This document shows, piece by piece, positions 34,573 through 43,289 of a stretch of DNA of 64,000 bases. The notes beneath the pieces are model-generated. The model was given only the letters and a program-made list of their open reading frames with translations. It was not told the origin of the DNA and did no database searches. Both the position numbers and the translations under genes were made by a program. The stretch lies in NCBI GenBank assembly GCA_965197375.1, contig CBDAMZ010000009.1, forward strand, positions 372,001 through 436,000. The letters run 5' to 3'. Source of the DNA: CBDAMZ01 sp965197375. GTDB taxonomy: Bacteria; Acidobacteriota; Vicinamibacteria; Vicinamibacterales; UBA8438. Every line of letters begins with the position of its first letter. Position 1 is the first letter of the stretch.

Positions 34573-34674
34573 CTGCCGTGTCTCCTTTTCAGGTCTTCCC
34601 TGCCCTGGTGCTCACCGAGTGAGCTGGTCGGTTGAGCCGAGGGTCGGCCGGGCGGAAGTGAGTGAGGTCGTAGC

Positions 34675-34977
34675 ATGGACGACGTCGTGAATCGGCTGGC
34701 GCGGGAGCTGGCCGAGGCCATCGGTGCTGCTGTTGTCGAGGATTCCAGGGTCGAGGCCTGCCGCGAGAAGGCGCGCGCGGCCGGGTACGAAATGCGCATC
34801 TCCTTGGAAGCAGTCATTGGCTTCGGGAATCATTCTGGCTCTCGGGCGCTCGCCAAGGTCAGCGCGCGCGCCGACGCGGGCGTGGACCGGCAGCAGTTCG
34901 ACATCACACCGAACGACCGCCGCTTTCTGCGCTCACTCCGAATCGCCGCTGACGAAGTGAAGCAGCAAGTCGATTGA
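34675..34977 (+). CDS. small conserved hypothetical protein
   Basis: 100 aa, soluble, predominantly helical at both ends (VVNRLARELAEAIGAAVVED, then FLRSLRIAADEVKQQVD), with a central VEACREKARAAGYEMRISLE segment. The sequence feels conserved rather than random, but I cannot assign a family or function. It has a near-consensus promoter about 100 bases upstream and a GAGG ribosome site 7 bases before the ATG, so it is expressed alone. A perfect 8-bp hairpin overlaps its stop codon. The neighbours, a mutase chain and a secreted protein, give no clue. Confidence 0.75.
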   Translation: MDDVVNRLARELAEAIGAAVVEDSRVEACREKARAAGYEMRISLEAVIGFGNHSGSRALAKVSARADAGVDRQQFDITPNDRRFLRSLRIAADEVKQQVD

Positions 34978-34996
34978 CACACCCTTGTGGTGTGTC
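34976..34996. other. hairpin overlapping a stop codon
   Basis: GACACACC and GGTGTGTC pair perfectly around a 5-base loop, beginning inside the TGA (34975-34977) of the small gene. No T-run follows, so factor-independent termination is weak; it may protect the mRNA 3' end. Confidence 0.5.
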
Positions 34997-35322
34997 CCGC
35001 CCCGGCAGGACAAGCGCCAGTCAGTGCGGTGGCTTCGCGAATACGAGGCCGTCTGTGGGTGCTGCCGGTTGTTGCTAGCCGCAACGATGGGCTCACTCGC
35101 GTCCGGCGTCCCGCACCTGATCGGCGTTACTTGATCCACTGTAATGATCACGGTCCTGCCCGTGATCCAGGGATGGCATCCTATCCGGTTCGCGTCATCA
35201 TCTTGTAACATCTTTTCTTTCAACACGTTACAAAGTATTAAGTCGTTTGACTTGGGGCCAGAGGTCGCCTATCATGAGGAGTTGATTTCGACTGGACCGC
35301 CTCACTTGGGAGATCAGACCCA
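34978..35322. other. intergenic region, no gene seen
   Basis: About 345 bases. Apart from the hairpin at its left edge, it holds an AT-rich tract around 35205-35245, a plausible promoter region for the downstream secreted protein. No reading frame looks real. Confidence 0.5.
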
Positions 35323-36498
35323 ATGAATTACAGCACCCGATATCGGTGGGTCGGGGTGGTGTGCGTCGCAGCCAGTTTGCTGTTGGCCGCTTCGTCAGCC
35401 ACCACTCAGGATCAGGATCAGGATCAAGACCAGATCGCCCAGCTTGAGGAATGGCAGCAGCAGGAGCTGCAGGAGCTTGTCGAAGTGGTGAAAGCGGCGC
35501 TGCAGGGTCAGGTCTTGGCGACTGAGAAGCCTTTCTCGCTCAAGCCTGCTTTCCTCAAAGGCACCGATGGAAACACCTATGTTCCGTTCACGCTGGTTAT
35601 CGACCCGGCTAAGGTCACCGCATCCTCCCTTGCCATATATCTCTTCGTCACTGAGCACGTCGAGCGGGATCCGGAGACTGAGGACCAAACCGAGAACCAG
35701 AACGGAGACGAGCAGCAGCCCCCCGAGATCCCCCAACCGGTCTACGAGACGTATTACTTTGTCGAGGTCGACCCGGCTGCTGGCGAACCGATCTTCATCG
35801 ACCGCTCGTTTACGGCCCCGGGTGGTGATTACGACGTGTATGTAGCGCTTCGCGACAGTGCCGGCGGAGCCGTCGAGGAAGGGAGTAAGCCGGCCACAGT
35901 AGTGATGGTACTGGAGGAGGAACTGGCCGTTCCCGACCTGTGGACAGCGGATCTGCGGACCAGCACCGTTATCTTGGCTCAGCATATGGAACGGATGGCC
36001 GCGCCGCTGACACCCGAAGAGCAGATCACGAGCCCGTACACGATCGGCATGACGCGGATCGAGCCGAGACACGACACAAACTTCGGAAAGCAAGAGGAGC
36101 TGTCGCTTATTTTGTTGGTCTATAACCCGGCGTTGGCTGGCGGTTTGCGAACCGAGGACGCTGAGCCGGCTCCGGAGACAGAGGACCAGAACAAAGACGA
36201 GCAGCAGGCCTCCGAGATCCCCGAGCCGGTCTTTCCGGATGTGACGGTCGAGTATAGCTTTCATCAGCGGACCGCCGACGGCGAGCAATACTGGCGCAAA
36301 ACGAGCCCGCAGCAGTTCAACGAGCAGACGTTACCGTCCGGGTTCGACGTGGCGTTGGGCCACCAAATTGTGACTGGACAGGTGGTTCCGCTTGAGAACT
36401 TTCCGGCGGGCGATTATCGTCTCGAGGTCAAGATCACCGATAACACCTCGGGGGCTACGGTAATCCAGGACGTCAACTTCACGGTGCTGGAGACCTAG
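35323..36498 (+). CDS. secreted protein with two similar domains and acidic Gln-rich inserts
   Basis: 391 aa; no family recognised. A signal peptide (about 1-27, LLLAASSATT) is followed by a (DQ)4 run encoded by near-identical CAGGAT hexamers. Two comparable beta-rich halves follow, about 70-205 and 230-391. Each contains an acidic, Gln/Glu/Asn-rich insert of similar sequence (EDQTENQNGDEQQ and EDQNKDEQQ, each followed by EIPxPV), which are also alike at the base level. This implies duplication or exchange between the halves. The halves resemble immunoglobulin-like modules seen in GWxTD-type secreted proteins. An export or surface role is likely. A GGGAGA site lies 9 bases before the ATG. The outer-membrane gene follows after about 50 bases. 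Confidence 0.75.
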   Translation: MNYSTRYRWVGVVCVAASLLLAASSATTQDQDQDQDQIAQLEEWQQQELQELVEVVKAALQGQVLATEKPFSLKPAFLKGTDGNTYVPFTLVIDPAKVTASSLAIYLFVTEHVERDPETEDQTENQNGDEQQPPEIPQPVYETYYFVEVDPAAGEPIFIDRSFTAPGGDYDVYVALRDSAGGAVEEGSKPATVVMVLEEELAVPDLWTADLRTSTVILAQHMERMAAPLTPEEQITSPYTIGMTRIEPRHDTNFGKQEELSLILLVYNPALAGGLRTEDAEPAPETEDQNKDEQQASEIPEPVFPDVTVEYSFHQRTADGEQYWRKTSPQQFNEQTLPSGFDVALGHQIVTGQVVPLENFPAGDYRLEVKITDNTSGATVIQDVNFTVLET

Positions 36499-36550
36499 GG
36501 AACGATTCAAGGCGCCTGCCTCGAGCGGGCACCAGCCGACAGTCTGACGA

Positions 36551-38533
36551 ATGCATTATTTGGTAATGCTTGGTACCAGCGTGCTGCTGGTGAGCGCGGC
36601 GACCGCGCCGGCCGTTGCGTCCGGAGCGGTCAATGCCCGCCAGTCGTCGACTGCCACGGGTGAGGCGAGCACTCACGTGGTGCCGGTCGCCACCGGTCAG
36701 ATCCTTGGTGTTGTCACCGACCGCGCCGGCGCGCCGGTTGACGGCGTGCTGGTATCGGCCACTGGCCCGTCAGGCGCCACGGTGGTAGTCTGTGACGCCG
36801 AAGGTCGCTTCGAATTTCGCTCACTTCAGCCTGGTCCGTATCTGCTCCGCACGCATCGCTCAGGGTACGTTGCCTCTCGTCGCCACGTTGTCGTGGTCGA
36901 GCCGGACGTCCCGACCGTCCGGTCTTTAACCCTCCGGCAGCAGACCGACACCAACACGCCCGTCTCACTGCCAGCCGTCTTCGAAGCAGGTTTTGGCGCA
37001 ACCGACACGCTCGTCGCGCAGCCTGACCTCGAATTCGACACAAACCAGGACGAGCCGATTACCGCTGCGCCGCCGGTTGAGCTGGCGCCGCACGAGCACG
37101 GCACCAAGGCGTGGCGGTTGCGGCACACCAAACGCAGCGTTCTCAAAGACGCAACTGGGCACGTTCATAGAAGAGTGAGCACTGAACACGATAGCTTCAA
37201 GCCCCCCGAACGGTGGACGATGGCGCTTCGCCCACCGTTGTGGGGGGCAGATCACGGGGCCGGTTTGGGTGATGGTTTCCCCATCACTGGAGAAGTGCAG
37301 CTGTTGGCGCGCACTACCGTTGACTCGCCGGGCGAGCTGTGGTCGGTCGACGCCCTACCCGGGCAGGTGGCGTACGTGTCACTCGGTGCTCCTGTGGGTG
37401 AGGGTGCGTGGGCTGCGCGCGGCGCGCTGGACATGGCGTCCGGCGATGCGTCCTCGTGGGCGGTGGCTGGCTCGTACGTGGCTGATCCGCACGAGGACCA
37501 TGCCGTCGAGTTCGGGATGTCCTATAGCGTGCAGCGGCGGGCCGCGATGGACGATTCCGGCCTGCTCGTGCGTCCCGATGCTTCGAGCGGCTGGCGCAGT
37601 CGTGACGTTGGGGGCATCAATGCGTTCGACACCTGGTCGGTCTCGCCGCAGCTGACAGTAGGCTACGGTGCTAGCTTTGCCCGCTACGGCTATCTGGAAG
37701 ATGGCAAGCTGTTCAGCCCACGTGCGCATGTAACGTTGATGCCAGCTCGCCGGACGCGTGTCCGTGTCGCGTGGTCACAACGCATGACGGCTCCAGGCGC
37801 TGAGGAATTCCTGCCACCGGTGTCCGGGGTGTGGTTGCCACCGGAGCGGACGTTTGCCCCGCTGTCACCAGTCGATCCACTACAGGCGGAACGGGCCCGG
37901 CACCTTGAGGTGGCACTGGAACGGAACGTGGGTGGCGCGTCGGTGGTGAGCGTGCGCCGCTTCCGACAGCAGATCAGTGATCAGTTGATCACCATGTTCG
38001 GCGTGCGGGCGGACGCGTTAGGCTCATCCAGAGAGCACTACTATTTGGCAAGCGCGACTGGTGTTGATGCCGATGGGTGGGGCGTCACTTTCAGTTACGA
38101 TTTGGCGGGGCGCCTGCGAAGCGCGATCGACTACAGTATCGTGCGCGCGAGCTGGGCGCCGTGGACTGCTGCGGGTCTGTTACCCCGTGCTACCGGTGCC
38201 TTTCGCGCCGGGACTGAGCGGTTCCACGACGTGACCGCGTCGATCGAGTCCGAAATTCCCGAGACGTCAACCTGGGTGTTCGCGCTCTATCGAATTAACA
38301 CGGCGTTTACGCGAACCGATCAAGATGTGATGACGTCTGGGATCGACGCGCGCTTCGATCTCCGCGTCACTCAACCGCTACCGTTCTCGCCCTTCGGTGG
38401 CGGCAGCTGGGAGGTGCTCGTGGCACTGCGGAGTCTCTTCCACGAGCAGGCACTCTGGGGATCGGCGTACGACGAGCTCCTCGTGGTGAGCCCGCCAAAA
38501 CAGTTTGTCGGCGGGTTGGTCGTTCACTTCTAA
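36551..38533 (+). CDS. outer-membrane barrel protein with carboxypeptidase-regulatory-like domain
   Basis: 660 aa. After a signal peptide (about 1-24) comes a carboxypeptidase-regulatory-like beta domain at about 50-125 (ILGVVTDRAGAPVDGVLVSA, GRFEFRSLQPGPYLLRTHR), as found at the start of TonB-dependent receptors. The rest is alternating-residue beta strands (LTVGYGASFARYGYL, VTLMPARRTRVRVAWSQR) ending in a C-terminal Phe (GGLVVHF), a barrel insertion signal. I see no convincing plug domain or TonB box, so it may be a receptor derivative or a passive barrel. It probably forms one unit with the preceding secreted protein. Confidence 0.78.
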   Translation: MHYLVMLGTSVLLVSAATAPAVASGAVNARQSSTATGEASTHVVPVATGQILGVVTDRAGAPVDGVLVSATGPSGATVVVCDAEGRFEFRSLQPGPYLLRTHRSGYVASRRHVVVVEPDVPTVRSLTLRQQTDTNTPVSLPAVFEAGFGATDTLVAQPDLEFDTNQDEPITAAPPVELAPHEHGTKAWRLRHTKRSVLKDATGHVHRRVSTEHDSFKPPERWTMALRPPLWGADHGAGLGDGFPITGEVQLLARTTVDSPGELWSVDALPGQVAYVSLGAPVGEGAWAARGALDMASGDASSWAVAGSYVADPHEDHAVEFGMSYSVQRRAAMDDSGLLVRPDASSGWRSRDVGGINAFDTWSVSPQLTVGYGASFARYGYLEDGKLFSPRAHVTLMPARRTRVRVAWSQRMTAPGAEEFLPPVSGVWLPPERTFAPLSPVDPLQAERARHLEVALERNVGGASVVSVRRFRQQISDQLITMFGVRADALGSSREHYYLASATGVDADGWGVTFSYDLAGRLRSAIDYSIVRASWAPWTAAGLLPRATGAFRAGTERFHDVTASIESEIPETSTWVFALYRINTAFTRTDQDVMTSGIDARFDLRVTQPLPFSPFGGGSWEVLVALRSLFHEQALWGSAYDELLVVSPPKQFVGGLVVHF

Positions 38534-38787
38534 CCCTGCATATCAGGTCCGGTAGCCGTCAGGGTGTCACTCGACGAAGTCGGCTTTCGGTGGGGGCTTA
38601 CGCAATTATGAGATCCAATATTTTGGTCTGGCACTTCGAATTATTGAATCGAGCCGACTCCCCAGCCACAAATTGCCTATTCCCAAGTAGTTTTGGATGC
38701 CAGTTTGGAGGACGGGAGCGGAACGTCGTTTGCGTCCTGCCTGTCAGGGCTTGGGATAGCTCCGGATCGCGCTAGGCGTACGAGTAA

Positions 38788-41697
38788 ATGGCGTTAGTCG
38801 GCCGCGAGGCGAAGGCGAGACGATACCGAGAGGGGTGGAGCCGTGCACTTCTGGCTGTCGGCGTCGTGGCGGTACTCGTCTGTCTTGCGTTCGCCAACGT
38901 CTTGGTCCGTGCCAACTGGCAAGAAGTGGAAGACGGAGTTCTCTGGACCGAGCGGGCCGACGGTCTGGTCGCGGAAGATGTTGCGCCGAGCTCGGCCGGC
39001 GCGCAGGCTGGGCTCGAGCCTGGCGACGTGCTGCTCGCCGTTGATGGACAGCCCGTGGAATCCCTGGCCGACGTGCTCGCGGTACTACATGCCGGTCACG
39101 CCGGCACGCGAGTCGGCTACACGGTGCTGCGGGTCGGCGACCGGGAGCTGCGTGAGCTGACCCTACAGCGTGCGCCGACGGGCGACGTGTTGGTGTACTT
39201 CGTCCTCGCCGCCGTTGGTCTCTTTGCCCTGCTGGTCGGTGCGGCGGTGCGCGTGCGTCGCCCAGGGCACCAGGCGACGCTGCACTTCTTTTGGCTCACG
39301 GTCGCGTTCTTTGGGATGCTGGCCTTCTCGTTCAGCGGGCGCCTGGACCGCCTCGATTGGATCCTCTTCTGGGCTGACGAAATTTCCATCCTCTTACTGG
39401 CTCCGCTCTTTGTGCACTTCGCGTTCGTCTTTCCTGAGCGGTCACCGGGTTGGATGCGTAGTCGGCTCGGGCCTGTGGTATTTCCCCTGGTTTACCTGCC
39501 GGCGCTCGTGCTCGGGATTGCACAGGTCGTTGCAGTCGTGGGGCCAGACGAAAGTGCTGGGTTTACCCGCGCCGTGGAGCGGATCTGGCGTCTCGAGCAT
39601 GTGTATTTGGCAGTGTGCATGGTGGGTGGCCTCGCGACGATGATCGTCGCGCTGCAACGCGTCCGGTCGGTGACGGCACGACGCCAGTTGCGATGGATCG
39701 TTTCGGGTGCCATCCTCGGCGGACTGCCGTTTACGCTCGGGTACGCGGTGCCCTACGCGCTTGGCTTCGATCCGGTTGGCTGGCTCGATTTCACGGCGAT
39801 TCCGCTCGGTCTGATCCCCCTGGCGTTCGCATCGGCGATCGTCCGCTACCGGCTCCACGACGTCGAAGTCATCGTCAAGCGTGGACTGGTCTACACGGCG
39901 GCAGTCGCGGCAATGATCGCGATCTACCTAGTGCTGGAGCGGCTCGCGAGCGAAGTGTTCTTGGAGGAGTCTGACGGGCACAACTCGATCATCGCGCTCC
40001 TCGCCACCGCGGTTGTGGTACTTCTGGCCACGCCGGTGAAGAACTGGATTCAGACGATGCTCGACCGGGCACACTATCGTGACCGTTTCGACTACCGTCG
40101 CGCGCTGGTCCGGTTTGCTCGTGATCTCAACAGCGACCTGGATCTACAGCGGCTGAGCGAGCGACTCGTTACTCGCGTGGCCGAGACGTTCGTGGTCGAT
40201 CGGATGGCGCTCATGTTGGGTGACGCCCAGGGCGGGGACGCGAGCAGGGAATTCCGCCCGATTCGGTGGACGGGATTTGACGCGGCGCCACCACCGTCCC
40301 TGTCGCGTAGTTCGAGCATCGGGGAACGCCTTGACAGCCGTCACACGGCGGTCCTGGACGACCCCACGAGTCGACGTAAGCTTGCCCCTGACGACGCGGC
40401 GTTCTGGCGCGCACAGGGAATCTATTCCTTCGTCCCCTGTGTGTCCGAGGAAGGGACGATCGCCGTGATGGCGCTTGGCCGCAAGGGAAGCGGCGAGTCG
40501 CTGAGCAGTGAGGACATGGCGTTGCTCGCCGCTGTCGCCGGTCAGGTCGCCACGGCGCTCGAGAACGGTCGACTCTACGGCCAGTTGCAGCTGAAGGCAG
40601 GTGAGCTCGATCGGATGCGCCAGTTCAGCGAGAACATTATCGAATCGCTGAACGACGGCCTCGTCGTGCTTGATCTCGACGACCGGATCGTACGGTGGAA
40701 CACCGGGATGGAGCGGCTCTACGGCTTGACGCGCGACGAGGCGACTGGCCGGAGCCTCGACGCGTTGTTCGACACGGCGTTCGTCGACCGCCTCCGCAAG
40801 GCGAGACAGGAGACCCCCGCAGGCGCCGAACTCTATCGCGTCCAGCTTCCGTCACGCCAGGCCGGGAACCGGCGGCTGCTCGTGAACGCCGCGACGGCGC
40901 CCCTGCTCGCACCCGGCGGCGGTGCGAGCGGTACGATGATTATCATCGAAAATATCACTGAGCGCGTGCAGCTCGAGGAGCAGCTTCAAATCTCCGAGAA
41001 GATGGCGTCGATCGGCCTGCTGGCCGCGGGGGTGGCGCACGAGGTCAATACGCCGCTCACGGGCATTTCGAGCTTCACGCAGATGCTACTTGAGGGTGCC
41101 GACCCGGAAGACCCGAAGACGCGGGTGCTCGAGAAGATCGAACGGCAAACGTTCCGCGCCGCTAAAATCGTCAACGGGTTATTGCACCTGGCACGACAGG
41201 GTCGAACAGACACCGCGGGTCCGATCGATGCCAACGTAGTCGTCAACGATGTTCTCGCATTGCTGGAGCACCAGCTCCGGGCGGTGAACGTCAAGGTGCG
41301 GCGCGAGCTGTCCAAGACGCCGGTGGTCGTGCATGGGATTGAGTTCAAGGTTCAGCAGGTGTTCCTCAACCTGTTTCTCAACGCCCGTGACGCGATGTCC
41401 AAGGGGGGGTGGCTCACAATCCGGAGTCGGATTGAGGATTCGCAGGCGATCATTGAGGTGGCGGACACCGGATCGGGTATCCCCAGGGAGCACCTGTCGA
41501 GAATCTACGATCCGTTCTTCACCACGAAAGCGCCTGGTCAGGGCACGGGGCTGGGGCTCTCGGTCACGTACGGGGTGATCCAGGAGCATGATGGACACAT
41601 CGAGTGCGAGAGCCAGCCGGGACAGGGCACCAGATTCACGTTGACCCTGCCTCTGGCGGCGTCTGGCCGGGAGCGCCCGTCAGAGGCTGTCAACTGA
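38788..41697 (+). CDS. PDZ/multi-TM/GAF/PAS histidine kinase
   Basis: 969 aa. Order: one TM helix (20-41), PDZ domain (about 48-128, SSAGAQAGLEPGDVLLAVDG), a block of about seven TM helices (about 135-390), GAF-like domain (about 440-600), PAS domain (about 615-720, DGLVVLDLDDRIVRWNTG), HisKA with phospho-His 751 (GVAHEVNTPLTG), and HATPase with NLFLNARDAM, DTGSGIP and GTGLGLSVTYG. It senses an envelope signal, perhaps peptides through the PDZ domain, and phosphorylates the regulator whose gene begins 9 bases after its stop. The N-box Asn and both G boxes are intact, so it should be active. ATG at 38788 has no strong ribosome site. Confidence 0.94.
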   Translation: MALVGREAKARRYREGWSRALLAVGVVAVLVCLAFANVLVRANWQEVEDGVLWTERADGLVAEDVAPSSAGAQAGLEPGDVLLAVDGQPVESLADVLAVLHAGHAGTRVGYTVLRVGDRELRELTLQRAPTGDVLVYFVLAAVGLFALLVGAAVRVRRPGHQATLHFFWLTVAFFGMLAFSFSGRLDRLDWILFWADEISILLLAPLFVHFAFVFPERSPGWMRSRLGPVVFPLVYLPALVLGIAQVVAVVGPDESAGFTRAVERIWRLEHVYLAVCMVGGLATMIVALQRVRSVTARRQLRWIVSGAILGGLPFTLGYAVPYALGFDPVGWLDFTAIPLGLIPLAFASAIVRYRLHDVEVIVKRGLVYTAAVAAMIAIYLVLERLASEVFLEESDGHNSIIALLATAVVVLLATPVKNWIQTMLDRAHYRDRFDYRRALVRFARDLNSDLDLQRLSERLVTRVAETFVVDRMALMLGDAQGGDASREFRPIRWTGFDAAPPPSLSRSSSIGERLDSRHTAVLDDPTSRRKLAPDDAAFWRAQGIYSFVPCVSEEGTIAVMALGRKGSGESLSSEDMALLAAVAGQVATALENGRLYGQLQLKAGELDRMRQFSENIIESLNDGLVVLDLDDRIVRWNTGMERLYGLTRDEATGRSLDALFDTAFVDRLRKARQETPAGAELYRVQLPSRQAGNRRLLVNAATAPLLAPGGGASGTMIIIENITERVQLEEQLQISEKMASIGLLAAGVAHEVNTPLTGISSFTQMLLEGADPEDPKTRVLEKIERQTFRAAKIVNGLLHLARQGRTDTAGPIDANVVVNDVLALLEHQLRAVNVKVRRELSKTPVVVHGIEFKVQQVFLNLFLNARDAMSKGGWLTIRSRIEDSQAIIEVADTGSGIPREHLSRIYDPFFTTKAPGQGTGLGLSVTYGVIQEHDGHIECESQPGQGTRFTLTLPLAASGRERPSEAVN

Positions 41698-41705
41698 ACG
41701 TTACC

Positions 41706-43157
41706 ATGCTGCAAAACGCTTCCATCCTGGTTGTTGACGACGAAGCGATCATGCGCGAGATCCTCGACTCACTGTTGACGCGCGAGGGATGTCGCGTTCG
41801 GCTCGCGGGGTCTGGCGAAGAGGGCGTCGAGCTGGTGAAGACCGAGTCATTTGACGCTGTCGTCGTCGACGTGATGATGCCTGGGATGAGCGGGATCCAA
41901 GTGCTGGGAGAAATCAGACGGCTCGACGATGAGTTGCCGGTCATCATGATCACCGCGTTCGGAACCTCGAGCAATACGCGGGAGGCGTTCCAGCGTGGCG
42001 CGTTTGACTTCATTGAGAAGCCGTTCAAGAACGACGACGTCCTGGTTGTGGTTCGCAACGCTGCCGCGCAGCGACGCCTCGCCACCGAAAACCGCGCGCT
42101 GCGCCAGAATCTCCAGGCGCAAACGGACCGGTTCAACGACATCATTGGACCGAGCCCTCGGATGCGTCGGGTATTCGACCTGATCGCCCAGGCGGCCCCA
42201 AGCCGGACGACGATCCTCGTCCAGGGCGAGAGCGGCACCGGTAAGGAGCTGGTGGCCCGAGCGGTGCATGCTAATTCGCCCCGTAACGCTCGACAGTTCG
42301 TTACGGTTAACTCCGGAAGTCTGCCACCCGATCTACTGGAGTCAAATCTCTTTGGCCACGTCAAGGGGGCATTTACCGGTGCCGTGGCGCCGAAAAAGGG
42401 CCTATTCGAGCTGGCGGACCGGGGCAGTATTTTCTTCGACGAGATCGGGAACATTCCACTGGAGACCCAAGCGAAGCTCCTCCGGGTTATCCAGGAACGT
42501 GAGTTCATGCGGCTCGGTGGTATTGAAACGATGAAAGTCGACGCGCGGATCATCGCCGCGACGAACGTTGACCTTCAGCGTATGGTCGAGGGGGGGCGCT
42601 TCCGGGAGGATCTATACTACCGGCTGCACGTCATCACGATCGAGCTCCCACCGCTGCGCGATCGCAAGGAGGATATCCCTCTGCTGGCACAGAGCTTCCT
42701 CGAAAAGTACGGGGATGAAAATGGCAAGGCGGGTCTAGAGCTCGCGGCGGAGGCGCTCAGCCTGCTTGAGGACTATCACTGGCCGGGCAATGTGCGCGAG
42801 CTGGAAAACGTCATTGAACGAGCGGTTGTACTTACGCCAGGCCCCCGGATCGGCGCTGACCTGATCCCAGAGGCTGTTCGCGTGGCGCACTCCTTCCAGC
42901 TTCCGAGCTTCGACATGCCACCCGAAGGGGTTCCCTTCAAGAAAATCGTCGAGGACATGGAGGCGAACTTGATCGTACGCTCGCTTGAGGCGGCGGACGG
43001 TGTACAGAAGCGCGCGGCGGAATTGCTACAGATCAAGCCGACGACCCTCAATGAAATGATCAAGCGCTATGGGATTAAGACACGCCGCCGGCGCGGCGCC
43101 GGCGGCGCGGTGCCGGCGGCGCGACGGACGCGCCACGTGGTGGGGCGGGGACCTTGA
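41706..43157 (+). CDS. NtrC-type sigma54-dependent response regulator
   Basis: 483 aa. The receiver domain (1-120) has phospho-acceptor D55 in VVVDVMMPGMSG, acidic pocket DDE near 11, and the conserved Lys in IEKPF. The AAA+ domain (about 145-380) has Walker A GESGTGKE, the sigma54-contacting GAFTGA at 221-226, FFDEIGNIP and the R-finger region. A Fis-type helix-turn-helix (GVQKRAAELLQIKPTTLNEM) follows. The C-terminus has an unusual Arg/Ala-rich tail (RRRRGAGGAVPAARR) encoded by GC-rich direct repeats. It activates sigma54 promoters after phosphorylation by the kinase gene 9 bases upstream. The ATG at 41706 is preferred; earlier in-frame codons overlap the kinase gene. Confidence 0.95.
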   Translation: MLQNASILVVDDEAIMREILDSLLTREGCRVRLAGSGEEGVELVKTESFDAVVVDVMMPGMSGIQVLGEIRRLDDELPVIMITAFGTSSNTREAFQRGAFDFIEKPFKNDDVLVVVRNAAAQRRLATENRALRQNLQAQTDRFNDIIGPSPRMRRVFDLIAQAAPSRTTILVQGESGTGKELVARAVHANSPRNARQFVTVNSGSLPPDLLESNLFGHVKGAFTGAVAPKKGLFELADRGSIFFDEIGNIPLETQAKLLRVIQEREFMRLGGIETMKVDARIIAATNVDLQRMVEGGRFREDLYYRLHVITIELPPLRDRKEDIPLLAQSFLEKYGDENGKAGLELAAEALSLLEDYHWPGNVRELENVIERAVVLTPGPRIGADLIPEAVRVAHSFQLPSFDMPPEGVPFKKIVEDMEANLIVRSLEAADGVQKRAAELLQIKPTTLNEMIKRYGIKTRRRRGAGGAVPAARRTRHVVGRGP

Positions 43158-43289
43158 CACCACCCGTCCATCAGCGGGCGAGTCTGAGGTCTGGCTCGGG
43201 ACCCAACGCGGAGCCCGCCGAGCTCATCGGCCTCATCGATGAGTACCTGCCCCGTGTTGAATAGTGGCCTAGCGTTCAGACTCGGAATA

